A stretch of DNA of 64,000 nucleotides, from contig NZ_AP022579.1 of assembly GCF_010731295.1 (NCBI RefSeq), forward strand, positions 2,232,001 through 2,296,000, written 5' to 3'. The position numbers and the translations under genes were made by a program. The DNA is from Mycolicibacterium boenickei (GTDB lineage Bacteria; Actinomycetota; Actinomycetes; Mycobacteriales; Mycobacteriaceae). Shown here in pieces: positions 17,776 through 25,994 of the stretch (position 1 is its first letter; every line of letters starts with the position of its first letter). Below the pieces are notes generated by a model. It saw only the letters and a list, made by a program, of their open reading frames with translations. It did no database searches and was not told where the DNA came from.

Positions 17776-19476
17776 ATGACGCTGACCGACCGCCTCGTCG
17801 ACGCGCTGGAATCGACCCCCGAGATGGCGCTCTTCCTGTGCCTCGCACTCGGTTTCGCGGTCGGCAAGGTGCGCGTCTGGAAGATCTCGCTCGGCGGTGT
17901 GGCCGGCACGCTCGTCGTCGCGATCCTGGTCGGCATGCTCGGCGACATCAAGCTGAACGACGAAGTCAAGACCATCGCGTTCGCCTTGTTCATCTTCACG
18001 CTCGGATACATCTCCGGGCCGACCTTCGTCGGCAGCCTCAACCGCCAGAGCCTGAAGTACGCCGCCTTCACCGTCATCGAGATCGCGTCGGTCCTGGGCA
18101 TCACCGCCGTCGCGATCCTCATCATGCGGCTGGACATCGGTACCGCGGCCGGGCTGCTCGCCGGTGGGGCCACCGAGTCCGCGGTGGTGGGTACGGCCAC
18201 CGACGCCATCGCGAGGCTGCCGCTGTCGGACGCCGAGATCGAGACGCTGCAGGCCAACGTCGGCACCGCGTACTCGATCTCGTACATCTGCGGGCTCATC
18301 ACGATCGTGCTGCTCTCCAGTCAGATCTTTCCGCTGATCATGCGGGTCTCCCTGCGTGACGAGGCGGCCAAGCTGTGGAAGAAGCTCGGCGGAGGAGCCG
18401 ACGAGGACAGTGCCACCCCCGCAGCGCCGCGCATCGTCGGCCGTGTCTACCGGGTCGAGACGGCAGCCGGCCAGACGGTCGAGAGCGTCCAGAACGGGCT
18501 CGGCGACGCGACGGCCATCGAGCGCATCTCCAGGGCGGGCCGGTCGCTGGACGTCCACCCCGACCTCGAACTCGCCGAAGGCGACGAAGTTCTCGTCGTC
18601 GGCCTGCGCGACAACGTCGTGCTCGTGCGGGACAGCATCGGCGAGGAGGTGGCAGGCGACGACATCACGATGGACATCGACATCGCAGAGGTGGTCTTCA
18701 CCTCGCAGGAGTACCGGACCACGACGCTGGGCGAGTTCAAGCGCGAGGTCAGCGTGAAAGACCGGCGTGGGGTGTTCCTGCAGCGCGTGACCCGCGGCGA
18801 CCAGGATCTTCCGGTCAACGACGGGACCGTGATCCAGCACGGCGACGTCGTGCGCCTCGTCGGCGCCTCCCGCGACCTCGACCGCGTGATCGGCCGGGTC
18901 GGGTTCCGGCTCGACCCGACGGTCAAGATCGACCTCGTCTTCATCTCGGTCGGCATCGTCGCGGGCTTCCTGATCGGCGGCCTGGTCTGGCAGATCGGGA
19001 ACATCCCGCTCACTCTCGGCACCGGCGGCGGATGCCTGCTGACGGGCCTGTTGTTCGGCTGGATCCGGTCCAAGCGACCCACGTTCGGGCAGTACGACCC
19101 GGGCGCCGCCGATGTCATCAAGACGCTGGGCCTGGCCGTGTTCATCTGCGCAGTCGGACTGTCCTCGGGGCCGCAAGCCGTGGCGCTGGTCAAGCAGTTC
19201 GGGATCGGTCTGCCCATCGCGGGTGTCGCGATGACCGCGATCCCGGCGTTCGTGTCGCTGTTTGTGGCCTGGAAGGTCATGCGACTGCCGGCGCCGCTCA
19301 CGCTCGGCGCCATCACCGGCCAGCAGTGCTCGACGCCGGGCGTCACCGCGGTCCAGCAGGCCGCGGGCAACGCCACGCCGCTGATGGCCTACACGATCGT
19401 CTACGCCTTCTCCAATGTGGCGCTGCCGCTGCTCGGGCCGGTCGTGGTCGCGATGGCCCACGCCATGGGCTCCTGA
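17776..19476 (+). CDS. AspT/YidE-type transporter (aspartate:alanine exchanger family)
   Basis: From the ATG at 17776 the protein has 566 residues. Two duplicated membrane halves (residues 15-190 and 380-565) flank two TrkA_C (RCK_C) regulatory domains near 215-375, including DEVLVVGLRDNVVLVRD. Each half carries a re-entrant motif: GGATESAVVGTATDA and TGQQCSTPGVTAVQQ. This is the AAE/AspT architecture. The partner aspartate decarboxylase is not nearby. It sits between genes that are near neighbours of purF in M. tuberculosis and appears to be an insertion; the 184 bp before it hold no clear gene. Confidence 0.88.
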   Translation: MTLTDRLVDALESTPEMALFLCLALGFAVGKVRVWKISLGGVAGTLVVAILVGMLGDIKLNDEVKTIAFALFIFTLGYISGPTFVGSLNRQSLKYAAFTVIEIASVLGITAVAILIMRLDIGTAAGLLAGGATESAVVGTATDAIARLPLSDAEIETLQANVGTAYSISYICGLITIVLLSSQIFPLIMRVSLRDEAAKLWKKLGGGADEDSATPAAPRIVGRVYRVETAAGQTVESVQNGLGDATAIERISRAGRSLDVHPDLELAEGDEVLVVGLRDNVVLVRDSIGEEVAGDDITMDIDIAEVVFTSQEYRTTTLGEFKREVSVKDRRGVFLQRVTRGDQDLPVNDGTVIQHGDVVRLVGASRDLDRVIGRVGFRLDPTVKIDLVFISVGIVAGFLIGGLVWQIGNIPLTLGTGGGCLLTGLLFGWIRSKRPTFGQYDPGAADVIKTLGLAVFICAVGLSSGPQAVALVKQFGIGLPIAGVAMTAIPAFVSLFVAWKVMRLPAPLTLGAITGQQCSTPGVTAVQQAAGNATPLMAYTIVYAFSNVALPLLGPVVVAMAHAMGS

Positions 19477-19728
19477 CATTCGCGCTCCGTTCGCTGCCGG
19501 CCCCAGAGTGCGATCTTTCTCACGATCTGACCGAACTGTGATGCCCGCCGGTCGTTTGCCGAGCGGTCGGCGGAAGTTCGCCTGGGCCTTTCGGATTCGA
19601 AACCCGGTCCTTTGCCGCCCAGGCGGCCCGATTCCTTCCCGGACACGGGATCGGATTCCGTCCTACGGGCGACTTGACCGTAGACTCAGTTACGTCACCA
19701 AACCGCCCGCCCCGGGAGCAGCCCTATC

Positions 19729-21273
19729 GTGACTGGCCAGCAGCTCGACGACGAGAACGAACCGCGCGAGGAATGCGGCGTATTCGGGGTCTGGGCCCCG
19801 GGTGAAGACGTCGCAAAGCTCACCTATTACGGCCTGTACGCGCTGCAGCACCGCGGCCAGGAAGCCGCGGGCATCGCCGTGTCCGACGGCTCGCAGATTC
19901 TGGTGTTCAAAGATCTCGGCCTGGTCAGCCAGGTGTTCGACGAGCAGACCCTGGCCGCGATGCCGGGCCACGTCGCCGTCGGCCACTGCCGCTACTCCAC
20001 GACCGGCTCCACCACCTGGGAGAACGCCCAGCCGGTGTTCCGGAACACCGCCGCGGGGACGGGCGTCGCGCTCGGCCACAACGGCAACCTCGTCAACACC
20101 GCCGAACTGGCCGCCCAGGCCCGCGAAGCCGGACTGATCGACATGAAGGGGTCGACGGCCACTGTCACCGCTACAACGGACTCCGACATTCTCGGTGCGC
20201 TGCTGGCGCACGGCGCGGCCGACGCCACGCTGGAGCAGGCCGCCCTTGAACTGCTGCCGAAGGTGCGCGGCGCGTTCTGCCTGACCTTCATGGACGAGAA
20301 CACCCTGTACGCCGCGCGCGACCCGCACGGGGTGCGCCCGCTGGCCCTCGGCCGGCTCGACCGGGGCTGGGTGGTGGCCTCGGAGACCGCCGCGCTCGAC
20401 ATCGTCGGCGCCTCGTTCGTCCGCGACATCGAACCCGGTGAACTGCTGGCCATCGATGCCGACGGCGTGCGCTCCACCCGATTCGCCAACCCCGAGCCCA
20501 AGGGCTGCGTCTTCGAATACGTCTATCTGGCCCGTCCGGACAGCACGCTGGTGGGCCGCTCGGTGCACGCCACCCGCGTCGACATCGGCCGCCGGCTGGC
20601 TCGCGAGCACCCGATCGACGCCGATCTGGTGATCGGTGTCCCGGAGTCCGGAACGCCGGCCGCGGTCGGTTACGCCCAGGAATCCGGCATCCCGTTCGGC
20701 CAGGGCCTGATGAAGAACGCCTACGTGGGCCGCACCTTCATCCAGCCCTCGCAGACCATCCGTCAGCTCGGTATCCGGCTCAAGCTCAACCCGCTGCGCG
20801 AGGTGATCCGCGGTAAGCGGCTGATCGTCGTCGACGACTCGATCGTGCGCGGCAACACCCAGCGCGCCCTGGTCCGCATGCTGCGCGAAGCCGGGGCGCT
20901 GGAGGTGCACGTCCGGATCGCCTCGCCGCCGGTGAAATGGCCCTGCTTCTACGGCATCGACTTCGCCACCCCGGCCGAGCTCATCGCCAACGCCGCATCC
21001 GCCGAGCACCCGGGCGAGATGCTGGAGGCGGTGCGGCACGCCATCGGCGCCGACAGCCTGGGCTACATCTCCCAGCAGGGCATGATCGCGGCCACCGAAC
21101 AACCGCCGACCCGGCTGTGTTCGGCCTGTTTCGACGGGAACTACCCGATCGAACTGCCCGGCGAGACCGCGCTCGGCAAGAACGTCATCGAGCACATGCT
21201 GGCCACCGCGGCCCGCACCGGCGTCCCGCTGCAGGCCGACAACGACAACGCATCGGCACTGCGCAGGCCCTGA
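19729..21273 (+). CDS. purF: Amidophosphoribosyltransferase PurF
   Basis: The 514-residue enzyme catalyses the first committed step of purine synthesis, PRPP to phosphoribosylamine. The N-terminal nucleophile Cys is at residue 16 after a propeptide (EPREECGVFGVWAPG). The glutaminase region has LQHRGQEAAGIA, and the PRPP loop is in LIVVDDSIVRGNTQRALV near residue 365. It starts at a GTG. The 252 bp upstream contain no gene and must hold the promoter. purM follows after 84 bp. Confidence 0.97.
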   Translation: MTGQQLDDENEPREECGVFGVWAPGEDVAKLTYYGLYALQHRGQEAAGIAVSDGSQILVFKDLGLVSQVFDEQTLAAMPGHVAVGHCRYSTTGSTTWENAQPVFRNTAAGTGVALGHNGNLVNTAELAAQAREAGLIDMKGSTATVTATTDSDILGALLAHGAADATLEQAALELLPKVRGAFCLTFMDENTLYAARDPHGVRPLALGRLDRGWVVASETAALDIVGASFVRDIEPGELLAIDADGVRSTRFANPEPKGCVFEYVYLARPDSTLVGRSVHATRVDIGRRLAREHPIDADLVIGVPESGTPAAVGYAQESGIPFGQGLMKNAYVGRTFIQPSQTIRQLGIRLKLNPLREVIRGKRLIVVDDSIVRGNTQRALVRMLREAGALEVHVRIASPPVKWPCFYGIDFATPAELIANAASAEHPGEMLEAVRHAIGADSLGYISQQGMIAATEQPPTRLCSACFDGNYPIELPGETALGKNVIEHMLATAARTGVPLQADNDNASALRRP

Positions 21274-21357
21274 GGTCCTGGCATCGGCGCCCTTGAGGGG
21301 TCCTTAACACCTCCTGCGCTGTACCCCCGCAACAGCGGGGCGGTAGCCTAGCTTGCG

Positions 21358-22449
21358 ATGACTAAGGGCGCCGAACAGCACGGCATCGCCGAACACAACA
21401 GCATTTCGTACGCGTCAGCCGGGGTCGATATCGAAGCCGGTGACCGCGCTGTCGAACTCTTCAAACCCCTCGCCGCCAAGGCGACCCGACCGGAGGTCCG
21501 GGGCGGCCTGGGCGGCTTTGCCGGGTTGTTCGCCTTACGCGGCGGATACCGCGAGCCGGTGCTCGCCGCCTCGACCGACGGCGTGGGCACCAAGCTCGCC
21601 GTCGCGCAGGCCATGGACAAGCACGACACAGTCGGGCTCGACCTGGTCGCGATGGTGGTCGACGACCTCGTGGTGTGCGGCGCCGAGCCGTTGTTCCTGC
21701 AGGACTACATCGCCGTCGGGCGCACCGTCCCCGAGCGGGTCAGCGCGATCGTGTCCGGCATCGCCGAAGGCTGTGTCCAGGCCGGCTGCGCGTTGCTGGG
21801 CGGCGAGACTGCCGAACACCCGGGCCTGATGGAACCCGACCACTACGACATCTCCGCGACCGGCGTCGGCATCGTCGAGGCCGACGATGTGCTCGGGCCC
21901 GACCGGGTCCGCCCCGGCGACGTGATCATCGCCATGAAGTCCAGCGGACTGCACTCCAACGGCTACTCGCTGGCCCGCAAGGTGCTGCTGGAGATCGACC
22001 GGATGAACCTGGCCGGCCACGTCGAGGAATTCGGCCGCACGCTCGGCGAGGAACTCCTGGAGCCGACCCGCATCTACGCCAAGGACTGCCTGGCGCTGGC
22101 CGCCGAGACACAGGTGCGCACCTTCTGCCACGTCACCGGTGGCGGCCTGGCGGGCAACTTGGAGCGCGTGGTGCCCCACGGACTGACCGCAGAACTCGAC
22201 CGCGGCACGTGGACCCCGGCACCCGTGTTCCAGATGATCGCCCAGCGCGGACGCATCGAGCGCGCCGAGATGGAGAAGACGTTCAACATGGGCGTCGGGA
22301 TGGTCGCGGTCGTGGCCCCGGAGGACACCGATCGCGCGCTGGCCATCCTGACCGCACGGCACCTGGACTGCTGGACGCTGGGAACCGTCAAGAAGGGCGG
22401 CAAGGACAGTGTGCGCGCCCAGCTGGTCGGACAGCATCCGCGGTTCTAG
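21358..22449 (+). CDS. purM: Phosphoribosylformylglycinamidine cyclo-ligase PurM (AIR synthetase)
   Basis: The 363-residue protein converts FGAM to AIR. It shows the AIRS ATP-binding motifs STDGVGTKLAVA (about residue 72), VDDLVVCGAEPLFLQDYIA and LLGGETAEHPG, plus HVTGGGLAGNLERVVP near residue 260. The ATG at 21358 is preceded by a purine-poor leader. It is downstream of purF on the same strand and followed by an inverted repeat before the convergent DUF3073 gene. Confidence 0.97.
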   Translation: MTKGAEQHGIAEHNSISYASAGVDIEAGDRAVELFKPLAAKATRPEVRGGLGGFAGLFALRGGYREPVLAASTDGVGTKLAVAQAMDKHDTVGLDLVAMVVDDLVVCGAEPLFLQDYIAVGRTVPERVSAIVSGIAEGCVQAGCALLGGETAEHPGLMEPDHYDISATGVGIVEADDVLGPDRVRPGDVIIAMKSSGLHSNGYSLARKVLLEIDRMNLAGHVEEFGRTLGEELLEPTRIYAKDCLALAAETQVRTFCHVTGGGLAGNLERVVPHGLTAELDRGTWTPAPVFQMIAQRGRIERAEMEKTFNMGVGMVAVVAPEDTDRALAILTARHLDCWTLGTVKKGGKDSVRAQLVGQHPRF

Positions 22450-22454
22450 ACAGT

Positions 22455-22505
22455 AGACAAGGTCGCGCTGGTAAGCGTCATGCGCAACCAGCGCGACCCG
22501 TGTCT
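22455..22505. terminator. Inverted repeat between convergent purM and DUF3073 genes
   Basis: GTCGCGCTGGT (22462-22472) is exactly complemented by ACCAGCGCGAC (22487-22497), with weaker outer pairing of AGACA and TGTCT. It occupies the 82-bp gap between convergent stops and fits a bidirectional terminator. Confidence 0.6.
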
Positions 22506-22531
22506 AAGTTCTGGGACGGGATGCAGGCGGC

Positions 22532-22705
22532 TCAGCGCCGCCAGTCATCCTCACCCGACCATTCATCGGCGTCGTCATTGACGTCACCGGAATCGGGAGA
22601 TCCCGACAGCTCACGTTGGAGCTGACTGAAGTCGGTGTTCGGTGAGCTGTACTTCAACTCACGTGCCACCTTGGTCTGCTTTGCCTTCGCCCGGCCGCGG
22701 CCCAT
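22532..22705 (-). CDS. DUF3073 small acidic protein
   Basis: The 57-residue protein begins GRGRAKAKQTKVARELKYSS, the invariant basic start of the actinobacterial DUF3073 family, and ends in an acidic tail. The ATG at 22705 is preceded by a G-rich ribosome site (GAGGGGG on the coding strand). A longer in-frame start would add 12 non-conserved residues. The function is unknown; the basic N-terminus could bind nucleic acid. M. tuberculosis Rv0810c has the same neighbours. Confidence 0.88.
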   Translation of the reverse strand: MGRGRAKAKQTKVARELKYSSPNTDFSQLQRELSGSPDSGDVNDDADEWSGEDDWRR

Positions 22706-22853
22706 GGGGGGACCCCCTCGCGCAATAACGGAGCGGCCCAATTGCTAGGCGGCTCCGATCTGTGTGTCTTTATTGTCCTGCCAACACTTTACCGTGCCCG
22801 CCCGCGAAGTGCTGTCAGGCCCTGCCTCACGGTGCGCGGCTGGGGCCCGGGCC

Positions 22854-22919
22854 GTCGTGCTTCGTTGCACGACAGCACGACCGTCCCCAGGATCGCGGAT
22901 TCCGCGCAGAGACGGTCGT
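22854..22919. terminator. Nested inverted repeats downstream of ygfZ
   Basis: Three dyads lie together: GTCGTGC-ttcgtt-GCACGAC (22854-22873), ACGACCGTC (22877-22885) paired with GACGGTCGT (22911-22919), and between these the perfect 13-bp palindrome CGCGGATTCCGCG (22894-22906). They sit in the 265-bp gap between the ygfZ stop and the DUF3073 start, both on the minus strand, so they probably end ygfZ transcripts. The DUF3073 promoter must also lie here, but I could not place it. Confidence 0.5.
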
Positions 22920-22970
22920 CACGTCGTCGGTGACCGAGTGAGTTTACGTGCTCGAGCCCAGTTCTACGGC

Positions 22971-24065
22971 CTAACGGCCCCGGAGGCGTTCGACAGCCGC
23001 GCGCCCGGCCCCTGCGGTGGCATCCGCCTCCGGCATGGAATCCGGGTCGATCACGGCGGGTGCCTGGGCCTCGGCCCCGGCGATCAGCTCGGTGTCGGCC
23101 GGCAAGCCCCGTTTGAGCAGCGCCAACGCGATCGGACCCTCGTCGGCGTGTTCGACGACCGTGCCGATCCGGCCGACATTGCGCCCGCCCGCGGTCACCG
23201 CGTCGCCCGTCACCGGCCGGTCGGCAGAGCCGTCGAGCTGCAGGATCACCAGCATCCGGGGTGGTTTACCCAGGTTGTGCACGCGGGCGACGGTCTCCTG
23301 CCCGCGATAGCAGCCCTTGTCGAGGTGGACCGCCCCGACACCGGGGCCACCGATCCAGCCCACCTCGTGTGGGATGGTCCGCTCATCGGTGTCCACACCC
23401 AGCCGAGGTCGCCCGGCCGCCACCCGGTGCGCCTCGTAGGCCCACACACCGGCCGGCTGGACACCGGCTTCGGTGAGCCGCCGGGCGTGCTCGGCGGTCG
23501 ACGCGCGCGGCACCACCAGGTCCAATTCGATGCCGGGGGCGGGCAACCGGCGCAGGAACCCGCCGCCGGGCAGGGCCACCGCCGTCGCCTCCTGCGGCAG
23601 CTCCTCGACACCCAGGGCCGCGAGTACGCGCTCATCGGCCAGCCCGGGCCCGAGAAGGGACAGCACCGCCATGTCGGCAGGCTCGATCTGGACGTCGGCC
23701 CAGAACACCATCTTGCGCAGGTACGCCAACAGCGGTTCGCCCCGCCACGGCTCGGTGTCCAGGTACGTGGTGCCGTCGAGCTCGGTCTGGATCCAGTGAT
23801 CTTCGACACGGCCCTGCAGATCCAGGCTCAGGTTCTCGGTCACCGCACCGTCCGGCAGTGCACTCACGTGCTGGCTGGAGATGCTGTGCAGCCACGTCTG
23901 CCGGTCCTTGCCGGTCAGGGTCAGGACCGCGCGGTGCGATCGGTCCACCAAGACCGCGGCACTCGCGGCGGCGCGCTGTTCACCGAGCGGATCACCGTAA
24001 TGCCAGACGGCGCCGGCGTCGGGACCAGCCTCGGGCGCCGGGACCGCTGACGGTAGTGCAGTCAT
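22971..24065 (-). CDS. ygfZ: YgfZ/GcvT-domain folate-binding protein
   Basis: From the ATG at 24065 the protein has 364 residues. The diagnostic YgfZ signature K-G-C-Y-x-G-Q-E appears as VHLDKGCYRGQETVARVHN (about residue 255). The GcvT-like N-terminal half contains VLTLTGKDRQTWLHS. YgfZ proteins help repair or assemble iron-sulfur clusters using tetrahydrofolate. It is divergent from pabC, which makes a folate precursor; the 32-bp gap suggests a shared control region and a folate theme. Confidence 0.9.
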   Translation of the reverse strand: MTALPSAVPAPEAGPDAGAVWHYGDPLGEQRAAASAAVLVDRSHRAVLTLTGKDRQTWLHSISSQHVSALPDGAVTENLSLDLQGRVEDHWIQTELDGTTYLDTEPWRGEPLLAYLRKMVFWADVQIEPADMAVLSLLGPGLADERVLAALGVEELPQEATAVALPGGGFLRRLPAPGIELDLVVPRASTAEHARRLTEAGVQPAGVWAYEAHRVAAGRPRLGVDTDERTIPHEVGWIGGPGVGAVHLDKGCYRGQETVARVHNLGKPPRMLVILQLDGSADRPVTGDAVTAGGRNVGRIGTVVEHADEGPIALALLKRGLPADTELIAGAEAQAPAVIDPDSMPEADATAGAGRAAVERLRGR

Positions 24066-24097
24066 AGGCCAACTGTACGGGTCTACGCTTTGGCCCC

Positions 24098-24976
24098 ATG
24101 GCAAGCCAACCAGCCGTCCTGGTCACCCTCGACGGGCAGATCCACGACCCCAACGTCCCGCTGCTGCATGCCGACGACCTGGCCGCCGTGCGCGGAGACG
24201 GAGTCTTCGAGACGCTGCTGGTGCGTGACGGCGGACCTTGCCTGTTTGAGGCGCACCTGGGGCGGTTGACCCAGTCCGCCAAGATGCTGGATCTGCCCGA
24301 GCCGGATCTGGACGCCTGGCGGTCGGCGGTGACGCTGGGGGTTGAGCGCTGGACGGCCGACAACGACGGCGACGGGGTGCTGCGCCTGGTGTACAGCCGT
24401 GGGCGGGAGAGCGGCGGGCCCACGACGGCCTTCGCCACCATCGGCGCGCTCGCCGACCGGGTGGCCGGGGTGCGCCGGGACGGGCTCGCGGCGATCACGC
24501 TGGAGCGCGGGCTGCCCCTCAACGCCAGCGACATGCCGTGGCTGGTGGCAGGCGCCAAGACCCTGTCCTATGCGGTGAACATGGCCGCGCTGCGACATGC
24601 CGAGCGCAACGGCGCGGGCGACGTGATCTTCGTCAGTTCCGATGGCTATCTGCTGGAGGGGCCGCGGTCCACGGTGGTGATCGCGACCGAAGGCGAGGAC
24701 GGGCAACCGCTGCTGCTCACGCCGCCGCCGTGGTATCCGATCCTGCGCGGCACCACTCAGCAGGCTCTGTTCGAGGTGGCTCGCAACAAGGGCTACGACT
24801 GCGACTTCCGCGCCCTCAAGCCATCGGATCTGCTTACCGCGCAAGGGGTTTGGCTGGTCTCCAGCATCACTCTCGCGGCCCGCGTGCATACTCTGGACGG
24901 GCAGCCGCTGCCCGATGCGCCGCTGGCCGCCGACGTCTCCGGCCTGGTCGACGCCGCGATCGTCAGCGATCGCTGA
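24098..24976 (+). CDS. pabC: Aminodeoxychorismate lyase / class IV aminotransferase PabC
   Basis: The 292-residue PLP enzyme has the fold-type IV pattern: RGDGVFETLLVRDG near residue 30, the PLP lysine in WLVAGAKTLSYAVNM (about residue 152) and the phosphate loop DGYLLEGPRSTVVIA (about residue 190). PabC converts aminodeoxychorismate to p-aminobenzoate for folate. Branched-chain or D-amino-acid aminotransferase activity cannot be excluded from sequence. It is divergent from ygfZ. Confidence 0.85.
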   Translation: MASQPAVLVTLDGQIHDPNVPLLHADDLAAVRGDGVFETLLVRDGGPCLFEAHLGRLTQSAKMLDLPEPDLDAWRSAVTLGVERWTADNDGDGVLRLVYSRGRESGGPTTAFATIGALADRVAGVRRDGLAAITLERGLPLNASDMPWLVAGAKTLSYAVNMAALRHAERNGAGDVIFVSSDGYLLEGPRSTVVIATEGEDGQPLLLTPPPWYPILRGTTQQALFEVARNKGYDCDFRALKPSDLLTAQGVWLVSSITLAARVHTLDGQPLPDAPLAADVSGLVDAAIVSDR

Positions 24977-24992
24977 CCTGCGAATAAATCGC

Positions 24993-25021
24993 TTGTCGAG
25001 GTGCGCGGACGGGGGTAGCTT
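24993..25021 (+). promoter_or_regulatory. SigA-like promoter for the structured RNA
   Basis: TTGTCG at 24993-24998 and TAGCTT at 25016-25021 are separated by exactly 17 bp. They resemble mycobacterial -35 and -10 boxes (the latter fits TANNNT). The predicted start is near 25028-25029, just upstream of a Shine-Dalgarno-like AAGGAGGTGG. The box starts 17 bp after the pabC stop. Confidence 0.6.
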
Positions 25022-25055
25022 CGTGGGCACACAGGGAAGGAGGTGGTCCGTCAAA

Positions 25056-25094
25056 GTGAGTGACTTATGGACATGTGAGGTGGCTGCCCGCTAG
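25056..25094 (+). CDS. 12-residue peptide in the structured RNA
   Basis: GTG-AGT-GAC runs to TAG at 25092, encoding MSDLWTCEVAAR if GTG is read as Met. AAGGAGGTGG (25037-25046) lies 9 nt before the GTG, an ideal ribosome site. The last codons and the stop lie inside the 5' arm of the main hairpin, so translation would open it. This suggests a regulatory leader peptide or a micro-protein. A shorter ATG-GAC-ATG-TGA frame (25067-25078) overlaps it but has no properly spaced ribosome site. Confidence 0.5.
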   Translation: MSDLWTCEVAAR

Positions 25095-25145
25095 CAGCGC
25101 CGGGGTATTGCCTGCGCGCGCTGGCGAATTCCCCGCAGCCACCCG

Positions 25146-25192
25146 GCCCCCGAGCCCCCGGTCTGTCCAACCAGGTACCAAGGCTCGGGGGC
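25146..25192. terminator. Intrinsic terminator of the structured RNA
   Basis: GCCCCCGAGCC (25146-25156) and GGCTCGGGGGC (25182-25192) form a perfect 11-bp stem around a 25-nt loop. It could also stop the convergent lipoprotein operon, whose last stop codon is at 25231. Confidence 0.75.
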
Positions 25193-25230
25193 TGCCCATA
25201 TCTGGGGCCGGCCAAATCCGTTACTGCTGT

Positions 25231-25662
25231 TTACCGTTGCGGCGCTTGTGGCGCCAGTGACTGGCAGGCCTGCATGGCGCCTTCCCACTTGGCCTGGTCG
25301 ACCCCGGGCGGAGGGGGAGGCGCCGCTCCGTCGCCGGGCGGAGGGCCGTCCGGACGGTGCCCGGGCGCGCCGGGATGTTCCGGTCCGCCGGGCGCACCGG
25401 GATGTTCCGGTCCGCCGGGCGCACCGGGTGCTCCTTCGGGTGGCGCCGGAATTCCGTGCTCCTGCATGCACTCTCCGAACGCATCCGGGGTGATCGGTGC
25501 GCCCGACGACGACTCGGGCGCCGACGACGCCGACATGGATGCGGACGGGGTCGACGAGTCGGCCGACTCGGCCGACTCAGCCGACGAACAGGCAGCGGCC
25601 GAGCCGATCACAGCGAAGGCGGCCAGTCCGCAAAAGGTGGTTCGCAGAAATGTCTGTTTCAT
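25231..25662 (-). CDS. Small lipoprotein with Pro/Gly repeats (paralogue of the next)
   Basis: The 143-residue protein has a signal peptide ending in the lipobox GSAAAC (Cys about residue 25) and then a Ser-rich linker. It carries the motif FGECMQEHGIPAPP near residue 65 and a nine-residue tandem repeat (GAPGGPEHP). It ends GVDQAKWEGAMQACQSLAP. The C-M-x-x-H-G-x-P motif with a second downstream Cys is shared with the neighbouring lipoprotein and with a broad set of actinobacterial lipoproteins of unknown role. It is probably the last gene of the operon starting at 26772. Confidence 0.75.
   Translation of the reverse strand: MKQTFLRTTFCGLAAFAVIGSAAACSSAESAESADSSTPSASMSASSAPESSSGAPITPDAFGECMQEHGIPAPPEGAPGAPGGPEHPGAPGGPEHPGAPGHRPDGPPPGDGAAPPPPPGVDQAKWEGAMQACQSLAPQAPQR
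25363..25432 (-). repeat. 27-bp tandem repeat inside lipoprotein gene
   Basis: CGGGATGTTCCGG recurs at 25371 and 25398, a 27-bp period over about 2.5 copies. It encodes the nine-residue unit GAPGGPEHP. Near-identity of the copies suggests recent slippage, so copy number may vary between strains. Confidence 0.8.
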
Positions 25663-25742
25663 GGCGATGACCGTATGAGGCCCCGCTGAGCACCAGTTAT
25701 CCGCGGGCTATGTGTCCGCTGTGGGAGGCGCCGTGGTGCGCG

Positions 25743-25994
25743 CTAGCTGCTGGGGCCGGGCGCCAACGTCGAACATGCCTTGGTGGCGTCCTGCCACGTC
25801 TGGTCGTCGACCCCGGACGGCGGACCGGCGACCGGCCCGGGCGCTTGCGGGACACCGTGCTCGGACAGGCAGTGCGCGTAGGTGCCGTGCTCGGGCGGCG
25901 GTGAAGTGGGGGCCGGCTGCGGGCCCTCCGACGAACATGCGCCGAGGAGTGCTGCTGCGGCAAGCAGGCCTGCCGCGAGGAGTGGCCGGCGCAT
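25743..25994 (-). CDS. Small lipoprotein, two-Cys HG motif
   Basis: The 83-residue precursor has a signal peptide with lipobox LLGAC (Cys about residue 20), then YAHCLSEHGVPQAP and a C-terminal GVDDQTWQDATKACSTLAP. Both motifs align with the 25231-25662 lipoprotein, so the pair arose by duplication; this copy lacks the Pro/Gly repeat. Its ATG shares one base with the nitrobindin stop (TGATG), showing translational coupling. The two conserved Cys could form a disulfide or bind a ligand in the cell envelope. Confidence 0.75.
   Translation of the reverse strand: MRRPLLAAGLLAAAALLGACSSEGPQPAPTSPPPEHGTYAHCLSEHGVPQAPGPVAGPPSGVDDQTWQDATKACSTLAPGPSS

Larger units (their letters stand above)
25028..25195 (+). 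ncRNA. Compact structured RNA with embedded 12-codon ORF and terminator
   Basis: This 254-bp gene-poor gap contains a self-contained transcription unit of about 165 nt. After a promoter and AAGGAGGTGG comes a short ORF. Then there is a long hairpin in which GGTGGCTGC (25079-25087) pairs with GCAGCCACC (25135-25143) and an inner CGGGG (25101-25105) pairs with CCCCG (25131-25135). It ends in an 11-bp terminator stem. The layout is that of a leader-peptide attenuator, but no gene follows on this strand; the next gene is convergent. I cannot assign an RNA family. Confidence 0.6.

Noticed and set aside
19477..19728. Purine-responsive operator or riboswitch before purF
   Set aside because: No recognisable purine aptamer or PurR-like palindrome was found; the gap simply must contain the promoter.
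22450..22531. CRISPR-like repeat at the purM end
   Set aside because: It is a single inverted repeat, with no direct repeats, spacers or cas genes.
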